In this document: positions 43,270 through 53,798 of the stretch, one piece after another
Layout of the letters: each line of letters begins with the position of its first letter
Numbering within the stretch: the stretch's first letter is position 1
Origin: Yamagishiella unicocca
Lineage: Eukaryota > Chlorophyta > Chlorophyceae > Chlamydomonadales > Volvocaceae
Assembly: GCA_003116995.1 (NCBI GenBank)
Contig: BDSL01000135.1
Location: 124,001 to 188,000, forward strand
Reading direction: 5' to 3'
DNA: 64,000 nucleotides
Program-made: the position numbers and the translations under genes
Notes under the pieces: generated by a model
The model's input: only the letters and a program-made list of their open reading frames with translations
The model's database searches: none
Told to the model about the DNA's origin: nothing

Positions 43270-43862
43270 TCACTGCCTTGGCGGCGAGGTGGTCCATAAG
43301 AATGCAGCGTAAGCAATGGGTGGCCCCAATACTAGCGACATCGCCAATAGGCTGTTTGCCTGGAAGGGGATGTCCATGAGCAGGGACCCGTACTTGATGG
43401 CGGCCGCGCCTGCGAGGGGGCCACATGGGGTGAGCCAGCACACCAACAGCCAACTGTATCTTACGCTCCACCCGCTCGTGAGGCGACAAGTCCCCCTTCG
43501 CACGGTTGTAAGGATTGTAGCCGAGGCATCGGTCTGCACAGACACGCAGTCATTGCCACTATACGCGTCACCAATCCGCTGCACCCAAGTTCCTCACCGG
43601 CAAAGCTAATCAAAACAAGCTTGCCGACGAAGATCAGGTCGCTGCTGGCGTCGTTGCCGAACGACCCGGGACCACGGTCCGAAGCGCGAGCTATCAGCGA
43701 AGGACGGCGTTCATCGAGTCGCACGGCAACTCGACAATGCTGCCTCCCGATCTGCCGTGAAATTCGTAATGGTACACATGCATATGGTTTTCTGCATGAC
43801 CTACTCGTATGTAATGTGCAGCTTGGGGCCATTGCACACGGACGCAACAATCCAGCTGACAT
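43270..43862 (-). CDS. Small two-helix membrane protein, probably plastid-targeted
   Basis: Two exons, 43862-43598 and 43409-43270, join in phase 1 (134 aa). The first 65 or so residues (MSAGLLRPCAMAPSCTLHTS and on) are rich in Ser, Arg, Cys and Ala and poor in acidic residues, as in a chloroplast transit peptide. The mature part has a first helix across the splice junction (IFVGKLVLISFAG joined to AAAIKYGSLL) and a second (LLAMSLVLGPPIAYAAFLW). The hydrophobic segment continues smoothly across the intron, which supports the model. I have an uncertain memory of similar short plastid membrane proteins with a KYGSLL-type motif in plants; no function can be given. The gene is divergent from the large coiled-coil gene, with 304 bases between the ATGs. 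Confidence 0.75.
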
Positions 43863-44166
43863 CTCTACTTCTGCCTAGAGAGATTGAAGAACGGCAAAGG
43901 TAATCATGAAGTTACTTGTGTAAAGTTATCCCGGCCCACCTCACTGCCAGAGTCGTACTCCTGGCTTGAGTTTTTGCCCGGCCCAGAAACGCGGTCGCCT
44001 CATATTGTCGCTGTCATGGTGAAAATTTTATTTACAGTTCTAATTCTCTCCGATGTGTAGCCTCGCGACGACCGCCCAGGGGGTGGCTGGTCAAACCAAT
44101 TCTGCTTGCGTGACTGAACCCGGCTGAGTCAGTTTCTATTGCACGGCAAAGGAGATCAAGGCCTCC
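43863..44166. promoter_or_regulatory. Divergent promoter region
   Basis: Only 304 bases separate the ATGs of the small membrane-protein gene (minus) and the large coiled-coil gene (plus), so both 5' UTRs and promoters are compact or shared. The block is clearly AT-richer than the flanks. Confidence 0.5.
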
Positions 44167-47100
44167 ATGGCACCTCGAGCGTCGCGTCAAAATGACGCTG
44201 GCCGTGCGACAGACGACAGAAAGTCAGGAGGTAGCGACCTCGCAGCCGTTGAGCGAAAGCTGGCTCAATTCCAGAGATTATACACCAGTTATCGGAAAGA
44301 CGAGAACACTTCACACCTGAAACCTATTATATCGCCCGAACGCGATGTCAGCACCGCTGCTACCTCCCCCCGTGGAGCCGGCTTCCCCGGCAGGACCAGC
44401 GAGGCAGGCGGCCTCCCACCCCGCCGGTTCTCACCGTCTGCCATGCTGCGGCACTCCTACCAGCAGCAATCAGCAGGCCCCCCTGCAGCAGCCGGTGGCT
44501 TGCCCGACCAGCTTCCCCACGTGCAGCGCCTTATGACCGAGCTGGACGTTAAGGACCGCGCCCTAGCAAACCTGCAGAGCCAAATCAACAAGCTACAGGG
44601 GCAGATGCATCTGCAGGAGGCGAGGGAGGATGAGGGAAGAGCAGGCTTTCAACGGCAGGTGTGCGGGTGGGAGGCAGTGCTGCTGACGCGCTCGGTGGAT
44701 CTGGCGTGGCGAAGCAACAAGGTGCCGTCTCGCTGGGAGTCGGCCGCTGTGGCGGCATAGCTAGTGTGCGGCTTGCACGAAAAAAAGTCAAGCCCGCGAC
44801 GACGGGTCAGGAGTTGTCGCGCCCTGCGACCCCAAGCTGGGTTTCGGAGTGGCGAATCCACCAGTGCGTATGCGCCACGCCCTCTGTCGTTGAGGCGAGG
44901 CAGCCAATCGGTTTGACCGGCTGGGTGCTGCGTGCCCAGCCTGCTCGCATTTCTATGCGGAAGTCTTTCACGCCGCCTAAACTGCCAATCCCTCAGCCGA
45001 TGCATCCCCCCAACCAATATATACGACCCGCCATTGCACCCTAGGTCCAGCAGCTCGAGGAGAAGCTAGGTTTGACGACGGAGCAGCTGCATCGCTTGGA
45101 GACGGAGCGGTGGGAGGTCCTGGAGGCAGTGTCGACGGTGGCCGCGGGCTCAGTGCAGTTAGACCGAGAGCAACGGGACCTGGAGCGGGCACGGCTGTCG
45201 TTGGCCGACAAGCAACGGGAGGTGGAGACTAGGGAGGCACGGGCGCAGGCCAACATACAGGTAGGGACTGGGCTGAACGCCAGGATCGCTTGCCAGTGCT
45301 TCGGTTCATGTAATGGGCGGGGGATGAGGCGGGATGAGCAGGGCGAGTGGGGACTTTGGGGACTGTCCACAATTTCGATAGCTTACAGGGAACTTATCGT
45401 GTCGCCAAGCTGGTACAGGGAACAGCGGTACAGGGGATAGCTGTACAGGGGATAGTGGTACAAGGGATAGCGGTACAGGTAAACGGTGGCTTTGGTGGAA
45501 AAACGGTGGCTTTGGTGGAAACGGTGGCTCCGCTAACCATGGGTTACGGGAAGGAAACAAGCACCTGTCATGTCTGGCAGCTTCAAGCTAACGTGCAGGG
45601 TACCCTGGGTGCGCGCGGATGCATGGGTCTCGGTGTTGGGGGCGAACGGTGCGGAGCCGGTATGCTGTCCGTCGCCTAATATGGCCGGTGCGCCATTACC
45701 GCCGTCAACGCAGCTGCTGTTCTTGCCTTATGCCTCAGCGTGTGCTTCCGTTTGTGTCTCTTGTGCCTCCGCGTGTATCGTCGCTGGCACAGGCGTCTTC
45801 CGCCCCCGAGCGCCTGAGCCTGGAGGACCTGTCGGGCCTGGCGTCCCACTACTCGGAGCTCGACGTGGCGATCAGCCGCACTGACACGGCGGTGCGCCGC
45901 CGCGTGCTGCTGCTAGCCGGCCGCGACCCGGACGACGGCGTGGGCCGGGCGACGGGGGCTGATGGCGGCGCCGGCAGAGGCGAGGAGCCGGACTTGCCCC
46001 ATGATCCCTGCCTGAACTACCTGCAGGTGCGGTTGGTGGCTTGATGAGAGGTCCCTGTGCGGTTGGGAGATTCAGCGGCCACCTACCCGCTGCCCGGGTG
46101 CACGCGTCCAGCCCACAAGCGTCCGGGGCAGTTCGGTACTCTCGCAGCCCCACTAACGGGGGGTGCCCCGCAGGCACGGGTGCCCAGCCCAGACATAGCC
46201 CCGCTCATTACATACCGCCCATCGCTCCTGCCGATTGGGCGTACTGGTGAATGTTTGGGTTGATGATGACTGGGGCAGGTGTGGCAGTGCGTGATGCGGT
46301 GTATTCACCACCGCCGATCCTCCGTGGCCGTGGCTCGGTCGTTGCAGGATGTGCGCGAGGTGCTCAGGACCGGCAGGTCGTACATCGCCAACAACACCAG
46401 GAGCGAGCGGCACCTGAGCCAGGTGTCCGCGGCGCCCGTCATGCGGCAGCTGCAGCAGCAGGCGGGGGGGCTGGCGCGCGCTCTCGTGCTGCTGTCCAGC
46501 GAGGCCGAAGCGGACGCCGCGAGGCTGGCGCTGGTGGAGGTGCGATGCGCGGATGGTTGGGTGGCAAACGGTCGGGGGCGGTGCCGGTGGGGTGCGGGCT
46601 TGGAGAGGCGATTATGTAATTAGACGTGGACGCGCGATGCAAAAGCGGCAAGAATGGGATGGTAATGCTGTGCAGCCGCCCGCCCGCCGGGTGTCGTGGC
46701 AAGCGCCGACCGTTGTGCGGGTACCGTCATGACCTGCTGACCCGCGTGCGTGCAGGCCCAGGGCAGGGAGCGCGAGGCGCAGCTGGTGACGGCACTGAAC
46801 GACAACCGGCGGCTTGCGGCGCTGGGCGGGTCCTCCGCGCAGGTGGAGGTGCTGGCGGCGGAGCTGCACAAACAGCGGCAGGTAGGCGGCGAGGAACGGG
46901 AAGAACGCGTCTTGCTTTACAGTGCACACTGCATACAGCTCATGCGCATGCGCGTGGGTCTGTGAGCATTTTGGTCGCCTGACTTTCGCGGACCCTGCTC
47001 GCTGCCTGCCGTGTCATGCGGTTTGCGGGCAGGAGAACGAGGTCCTGCAGTCCCGCCTGCGCTCCATGCGCAAGAAGCTCAAGGCGGCGTTCGAGGACAT

Positions 47101-50100
47101 GGCGACCCAGAACAAGGAGCTGCGCGATAAGCTAGCGCAGGTGCGTCGGTTGGGGCCGAGAGCTGTGGGCTGGCATGCGGACACCTGAAGACGTGCCGTG
47201 TGGGAGGTGCGGGCCGTCGGTGCGGAACGGAACGGAGCGGGCAGACACTTGGGCGAAGACCGCGCACAGTCTCAGGCAAGGGAACGGAGCGGGCAGGCAC
47301 TTGGGCGGGGACCGCGCACAGTCTCAGGCAAGGGAACGGAGCGGGCAGGCACTTGGGCGGGGGCCGCGCACAGTCTCAGGCAAGGGAACAGGTCGGCGAG
47401 GAAACCGGTGAACCGACAAGAAAAAATGACAGGACAAGGGGACAGGACGCAGCGCGTGTGGTCGGGAAATACGGCGTTGACGATCCGGCGATGGTTGAAG
47501 CGGAGCTCGATTTGCGTAGATGTCCCAACCCAGCTTGATTTGCGTGAATGCCCAAACCCAGGTTGAGAGGCTCGACAACCGCGCCGACCTGGCCGACCAG
47601 GTGCTGCGCCTCAAGGAAGACCTCGCGGACGCGGGCAAGCAGCTTCAGGTACGGATTGCGCCGATGCAGGGGCTGGCAACCTGCGCGGCCCAGCCCGAAC
47701 TCGCTCCGTGAGGCATCGCCCTGGCTGCTACTTGGCGATCGGTTGACATCCCCTCGCGGTCCGCATCAGCACAGGCGCGGGCCGCGCCCACGATGGTCGG
47801 TTTCAGCCGGCCGGGTTCAACCTGCGTGTACCTTCACCCGTTCGTGGCGTGCATTATCCTGTGGGGACCCCTTCCTAGTCCCCGAATCCACAGAATCCCG
47901 CACCCAGCCCGCCCCCTGGCCGTGTTTTGCGCCTGCTGTCGCTGCTGCCTCCTCTTCCAGGTCCAGCAGAAGCGCGATTTGGAGCTGGTTTCGGAGCTCC
48001 ACAAAGCTAGGCAGCTGGCCTCAGCATCTGCAGAGCGCGTTGAGAAGCTGCAAGCGGTGTTGGAGCCCATAAAGGCGCGGGCGGAGCGTGTGGAGGAGGT
48101 GCAGGCGGGCCTGCAGGCTATCGGCACGCGGGCGGAGCAGGCGGAGCAGCGCGTCGAGGTAAGCGCAGTCACCGGATGGGTGGCGGTTGGTCGAGTGCCA
48201 CGGGGCGGAGGGGTGGCATAAAAACCGCTTACACGGCATGGGTAGGATAGCTGGCGCGGGGGCGGGCCGTATCACAGCCGCCGCGGCAGTGGCAGCGAGC
48301 ACAAACGCACCAAGGCATAATGCCTGGAATGGCACGGGGTGAGTCAGGCGCTTTGGCACGGCTGACCGTGGCTGACCGCGGCTGGCACGGCTACGAAGCT
48401 CTTCGTGGACACCGCACCCGTAAGGCAATAAAACAGTACCCGACCCTGCCGTACAGTCCTACCCATGCACCTCTCCTCGCTCCCCGCTCCCCGCTCCGCT
48501 TTCAACGCGTCGCCTTGCCCCGAAAACCGCTCGGTCGCACCAGGAGTTGGAGTCCGAGCTGCGGGCGGAGCGAGATGGCGTGTCGCGGCTTGCGGCCGAC
48601 CACGACGCCCAGGTGTGTGGGCGCATGCGCTGTGGTTGGGTGGCGGGTTATCGCCCTTCGGGATGCGTTTACCTGGCAGGGCCTCGAGTGGTGCAGGGTC
48701 TCGAGTGGTGCAGGGTCTCGAGTGCGTGGTTGGATGCGTGGCCAGCAGCGTGAGCGTGATTGGGTTGACGCTCGGTGCGCCTCGATGCGGTGGTTGATGC
48801 CTGGTCGGCTGCGTGGACGTGCGTGGGACGTGCCTGTCACGCCCTGCCCTGTCCTGCTCTGCCCGTTTTGCCGGGAGTTTTCTTTCTCCCTGATCCCGCC
48901 GCCATCCTCTCCTGCGCTACGCGCGCCCGAACGAAGTCCCCGCCCTGACTCCGCACCCTCCTTGCCCGTCCTGGCCCACGCCACCCCACCCACCCCTGCT
49001 CTTCCTTGGCTAAACTTCGTTTTCCCACCAGTACCGAACCACGAGTTGGGGTCCTCCCAACGCCCCGGTCTCCTCGCTGTTCCCCTGCAGATGGCCGCCC
49101 TGCGCTCCGAAGTCCGACTGCAGCTACAGCTGGTTGTGGACGCATACAGCGAGGAGCTGAGGGCGCTGCAGGCGCAGCTGGTGCTCATGGAGAGGGCGCA
49201 CAAGGAGGCCGCAGCGGCCTCCGCAGTGGCGGGTCTTCGGGGCGCCGTCGGCAGCCAGGCCGCGGCGGCGTCCACGGCGGCGGAGGCCAGCCGGGCCGAA
49301 GCGTGGCGCATGGCGTATGAGGTGGGTGGCCTGGGTAGGTTGTCCTGGTTGGGGGCCGGGTTGGGACCGTGGCGTTCGGCCCCCCCTCTTCATCTGTGCA
49401 GCGGAGCGGAGGCACACAGGGCCCGACCGTTGCTGCAGTGCCCAATGTGCCGCAATTCCGCAGACGCAAACGGTTGGTGCCGCAATTCCGCAGACGCAAA
49501 CGGTTGGTGCCGCAATTCCGCAGACGCAAACGGTTGGTGCCGCAATTCCGCAGACGCAAACGGTCGGTGCCGCGATTCCGCAGACGCAAACGGTTGGTGC
49601 CGTTTGATGCAGACGCAAGCGGTCGGTGCCGCCTATACGGTTGGTGCCGATTGATGCAGCCAGCGGTGGACAAATGCCCGCTTCCGCACCGTCGTGCCCG
49701 CAGGAGGTGCAAGAGCTGGCGCAGTCGCTGCGGAGCCAGCTGGACGGAGCCCAGGAGGAGAACTCGCGACTGCAGGTAGGGCCGGGGTGACCGGGGTAGG
49801 GCTTGGAGGACTGCCGCGCCGCCGATGGTGGGTATCCTCAGGGCGCTTCGCACACTCAACTTGCAGCATGCCGAAGGAGAGGCCAAAAGGTTGTGGCATG
49901 GGCAGTGCTTGCGGCAGGAACAATGCTTGCGGCAGTAACAATGCTTGCGGCAGTAACAATGCTTGCGGCAGGGGCAGTGCTTGCGGCGTGCGCACCTGAT
50001 ACGGCCGCGCAGCAGGGTCCCCCTACCCAACCTGCCATGTCAACCTTGTCGCCACGCCCCATCCTGCCTTCCTGCGTGTCCCCTCACAACTTCATCGGCC

Positions 50101-53020
50101 GTGGGCGCAGGTGCAGCTCCAGCGGCTGACGGCCGCCGCTGTCGCCTCGGCGCTTGGCCCCACCGCCGTAGAACAGGAGCAGCAGCCTCCGCAGGCGCAT
50201 GCGGGCCGGACTCGTGGCAGCAGCGCTGTCCGCACCGGCAGCCTGCAGCTCCTGCAGAAGACCCACTCCACTGCTTCTGCGGCGCCTAGCACGTCGTTCA
50301 TTGACAGCCTCCGGTCCGCATCCCCGGAGCCCGCAGACGCAAGCCCTGGTCGGGGCAGGGTCTCGACATTCTTGCCGGCCAATGACAGGGCCGGCGGCTC
50401 GAAGCCGGTGCTGCCGGAAAGCGCCCCGCGGATGCGTTCGGTTGCGGTGTTGGAGACGGAGCAAGGTGCTCGGGGACCGCTCTACTCGGCAGACTCCGTC
50501 GGCGACACCGCCAGCCGGGTCATGCCGGCACCAGCAGCGACCCCTGGGTCTGCGCCCCGGCGGGTGGACGCGGCGGCGATTACGGACCAGCTCCAGACCC
50601 GACAGCAGGGCGCCCAGACGGACGCGTCCGCAGCGGAAAGAGCCTTCCAGGTGCGATGAGGCCAAAGAAGAAAGCCGCGCCTGGAGCCCGCAACATGGCC
50701 CACTTGCCGATTGTGCCTCAATGTCGCGTTGCCCATCGACAGCACGCCAGTTTTGCTTCCATGCGTCCTTGCCCCTTTTGCTTGCCCCTCCGCACCATTT
50801 GCCTCCGCACCATTTGCCTCCGCACCATTTGCCTCCGCACCATTTGCCTCCGCCGCCACCATTCGCATAACCTGAACCTTTGCCGTACACCTGCTGCAGC
50901 GGCCTCTGCCAGCGGATGACGGGAGGTTGGCCAGCAAGGTGGTTATCGTAGTACGGCAGGAGACCTCCACAACCCACAGTCCAACGGAGCCCGCTGGCAA
51001 CAACAGCAGGCGCGGAAGCCACCCGATCTCCAATCCATACATCAGCCCGGATTCACAGCAGGACAATGTGTCGCGTGATAATGAGGCCCAGCACAATCGC
51101 TCCTCTGCTCGGGGTCGCAGCGGCGGGAACGAGGGCCGGCGCCATCATTCCCCTACTGGACGCCGCGGCGGGCGGGACGAGAGGCGGCGCAGCCCCTCAT
51201 CTGACCGCGGCCGCAGAGACGAGGGCCGACGGAGTCGCTCTCCTGGACGAGGCCACAGCGGGCGGGATGAGGGCCGCCGCCGTCGCTCCCCCAGTGGAGG
51301 TCGCAGCGGGCGGGAGGAAAGGCGGCGGAGTCCCTCGCCTGACCGAGGCCGCAATGCCTGGGACGAGGGCCGCCGCCATCGCTCTCGGAGCGGAGGGCGC
51401 AGCAGTGAAGACGAGAGGAACGGAGGCCGTCGGGGCAGCCGCGGCGGCGGCGTCGACGGCGGCCGCACACTCGCTACTGCCAACGCTGCGGGCGGCGACG
51501 CGAGGCTCCGAGACGACCCACAGGGCCTCGACAGCGGCTATGACAGCTGGCGAAACGTCGGAGTCGGAACCGAGGGCTACGGTGAAAGCGACGACGTGTC
51601 GGGGCTGGAGGGCAGCAGCGCGGGCAGTGTGGAGATGGATGACGGCGGCTTGGACACGGGAGCGCTCAACCAGCATGTGGCTTCTTTGCAGGAGCAGCTG
51701 GCGGCTCTGACGCACCAGAGCTCCATAATCACCTCACAGGTGAGGAAGGACGGTGACATAATCACCTCACAGGTGACGAACCGGGCAGGGAGGTCCGATG
51801 GATGGGTCCTGGCGCGTGTGACGCAGCGCGCCAGGGTTTTAGGAAGCGCGTGCGAAGCGTGTCCGGGGGGCCACGGCGGATTCTACATGCCGGGCACGCC
51901 GGTGTTGGACAGTCAGGTTATGGGCGTGGCCGGAAGTCGGCATCTGGCAGGAGGCGTTAGTAGTGCCGCACGCGCTTGTTTGTCTGTCAAGGCCCCAACA
52001 CACCGCCGCCTCGCGCGACAGGTGATTGAGATGCGCCAGCAGCAGCAGCTGGAGCAGGAGCGGCGTAGCCCGCTGCAGTCGCCGCACGAGCGCCAGGACT
52101 CCTACCGTTCGTCTCCCACGAGGGTTGCCTTCAACGTCCACGACAACGGAACCCACGAGCCATATCCCGTGCAGCGTCCCCAACCGGGATACCCGGAGGG
52201 CCAGGCGCCGATGTCCACGACAGGGCGCCTCGCGCCAATGGCCAGTGGCGGCGGCGGCGCCAGGGCTGCCACTATGGTACCGCCAGCAGCGGCGGGCGGC
52301 GGCGCTGTGGACAGTCCCAGTCCCGCGCGACGCTTTCACCCTCCGTCCCCACCTCCGCCTCCGCCACCACCGGAGGCTCCCTACAGCCCCCTCTATCCCA
52401 GGGTGTACCCAGCAAACGAGAGCGGGGGAGGGTTCCCTGCCACCCACATCTTGGACGGTCCTATCTCCTCGGCATCCCCGTACCGCTCCCTCAGCTCGCA
52501 GCGCAATTTGCTGGGTCCCAGCGTGTATGATGACAGGGAACAGCAGCAGCCGCAACAGGAACGACGCGACCTGGCGCGGCATGAGCTCTTCCAGAGGCCG
52601 CCGCAGCCCGGGCAGCCCCTGCAGCATCAGCAGCTGTCCGGCTATGGTGCGGCGGCGACGTCGCCGCTCTTCCGACCCTCCTCGCCGCTCTTCCAGCCCC
52701 TGATACAACTGGGCTCCTCGACTAGCGCCGAAGCGCATCGCAACGCGCACGATGCCAACAGCGAGGTGTCTTTCCGCGCAGGCCTGCCCCGTCAGCAACA
52801 ACAGCAGGCCCAGCTGCAGCAGCAGGAACAGCGGCAGGCCCCACAGCAGCAGCCGCAAGATCAGCAGCGGCAGGGTGAAGGCTTGTCCGAGGAGCTTTCG
52901 TTGCTCCGTGCACAGTACGCCCAGCTGCACGCGCGCTATGAGCTGCAGGCGATGCGCCAGCAGGAGCTGCAGGACACGATGCGCCAGATCTCGGGTGGGT
53001 CGCGTGGCGGTGCGAACTGA
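44167..53020 (+). CDS. Large coiled-coil protein with RS-like segment (5' part of a probable single gene)
   Basis: Exons: 44167-44658, 45045-45260, 45793-46026, 46348-46539, 46756-46881, 47033-47140, 47562-47648, 47961-48158, 48544-48612, 49091-49321, 49704-49775, 50111-50650, 50900-51739 and 52022-52994 (or to the TGA at 53018-53020). Every junction through exon 13 is phase 0. After a disordered start (MAPRASRQNDAGRATDD), exons 1-11 encode heptad-like coiled coils such as LMTELDVKDRALANLQSQIN, LHRLETERWEVLEAVSTV and VERLDNRADLADQVLRLKED. Exon 13 holds an Arg-Ser-rich stretch of repeated RDEGRRRRSPS-type units. Exon 14 is rich in Gln and Pro and ends in another short coiled coil. No family was recognised; scaffold proteins of basal body, flagellum or cytoskeleton have this look, but that is inference. 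The donor at 52995 matches the phase of the acceptor at 53798, so the gene probably continues to 58506. Confidence 0.8.
45412..45530. repeat. 15-bp and 20-bp minisatellites in coiled-coil gene intron 2
   Basis: A 15-bp unit (GGTACAGGGGATAGC) repeats at 45412, 45427, 45442, 45457 and 45472, followed by AAACGGTGGCTTTGGTGGAA repeated about 2.5 times. Confidence 0.9.
47231..47386. repeat. 52-bp minisatellite, three copies, in coiled-coil gene intron 6
   Basis: Three near-identical 52-bp units start at 47231, 47283 and 47335, each beginning AACGGAGCGGGCAG. Confidence 0.93.
49451..49600. repeat. 30-bp minisatellite, five copies, in coiled-coil gene intron 10
   Basis: 30-bp units (beginning CGCAATTCCGCAGACGCAAA) start at 49451, 49481, 49511, 49541 and 49571, with degenerate copies to about 49660. 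They are contiguous with no spacers. Confidence 0.94.
49906..49988. repeat. 18-bp minisatellite in coiled-coil gene intron 11
   Basis: An 18-bp unit (TGCTTGCGGCAGTAACAA) recurs at 49906, 49924, 49942, 49960 and 49978. Confidence 0.92.
50788..50850. repeat. 15-bp minisatellite in coiled-coil gene intron 12
   Basis: Four 15-bp units (CGCACCATTTGCCTC) at 50791, 50806, 50821 and 50836. Confidence 0.92.
51725..51776 (+). repeat. Duplicated splice donor, 19-bp direct repeat
   Basis: ATAATCACCTCACAGGTGA occurs at 51725-51743 and 51758-51776. Each copy carries a CAG|GTGA donor, 33 bases apart and in frame, so exon 13 could end at 51739 or 51772. Confidence 0.85.
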
Positions 53021-53798
53021 CGAACTCCTGGCCGCGCGCGGCGTGGCTCGTAGCCCGAGGCTGGTGAAGACGGGCCTGGGATGCGCGGCGCTCGGGCCGC
53101 TGACGGCCCGATTAGCGCGGTTTACAGAGGGATGGTGGTGGGCGTCGCGGGTTTGCCGGGAGGTCAGCATGCAGCAGAGCGCGATGGGGCGTGCTGCAAA
53201 TGAAAGGGCTGCGCGGTTCGGGACCACCTCCGAACACCAGCTCGCTAGCGTTGCCGCACGAAGGTGTGCTCACGGGTCCTTGTCTCTTCAAAATTCTGGC
53301 GTGAGAAAAGCGCCGTTAAGGGCGCGACGGGGTGCATGAGGTGGGGTGTGTGATGCACATCGCTAGGATGTCCGCCAGTCCTAGGCCAGGGGATTGTGCT
53401 GCGAGCCCAGTAGGAGGACGTGCATACTGCGCCTGGCTTCTCCGCGTACGCCACTTCGGTGTGGTACAAACGTGGCGGCACGCAAGCCGCCGAGATGCTC
53501 CGCTCCGCTCGGTCCTCGTCATGGAGGGCTGCGAAACTCCCCAGGCTGGCCGCCGCACCCGCGCCCGGCGGTGTGGGAACCTGTAACACCGCTGGGATGA
53601 GCCTCGCCTCGCCTCATCTTGCCCAGCCCCTGACGCAACGCGCCGTTCGCTGTTACATAGAACTAGCCATTCCTTGAATAGGTCGGGCGGCCTCCCGGGG
53701 GGCGCGGGCGAGGCCCAGGGCCACAGCCGGAATGCGGCTCACCAACGATGCACCCCAACGACGCACCGCCCGCGCCCCCCGGGACGGCCCGCCCGCAG
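53021..53798 (+). other. Putative intron 14 of the coiled-coil gene, or an intergenic gap
   Basis: About 780 bases lie between the last coding part of exon 14 and the next exon. If intronic, splicing joins 52994 to 53799 in phase 1. If the upstream gene instead ends at 53020, TGTAA at 53582-53586 could be its poly(A) signal and the ATG at 53732 could start the next gene. Confidence 0.5.

Noticed and set aside
48320..49654. Plus-strand open frame of 444 codons across introns of the coiled-coil gene
   Set aside because: It reads through two introns and the 30-bp minisatellite (giving artificial NSADANGWCR repeats), while short exons with good splice sites explain the coding signal.
49451..49660. 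CRISPR-like regular 30-bp direct repeats
   Set aside because: The units are contiguous with no spacers, lie in an intron of a eukaryotic gene and have no cas genes nearby; this is a minisatellite.
51839..53227. Minus-strand open frame of 462 codons
   Set aside because: It is antisense to exon 14 of the coiled-coil gene, which has supporting splice sites and coiled-coil heptads; the minus frame is Arg/Leu-rich with no domain.
53332..53677. Short overlapping plus-strand frames as a separate small gene
   Set aside because: They lie in the probable intron or gap between exons 14 and 15, overlap each other in three frames and show no conserved features.
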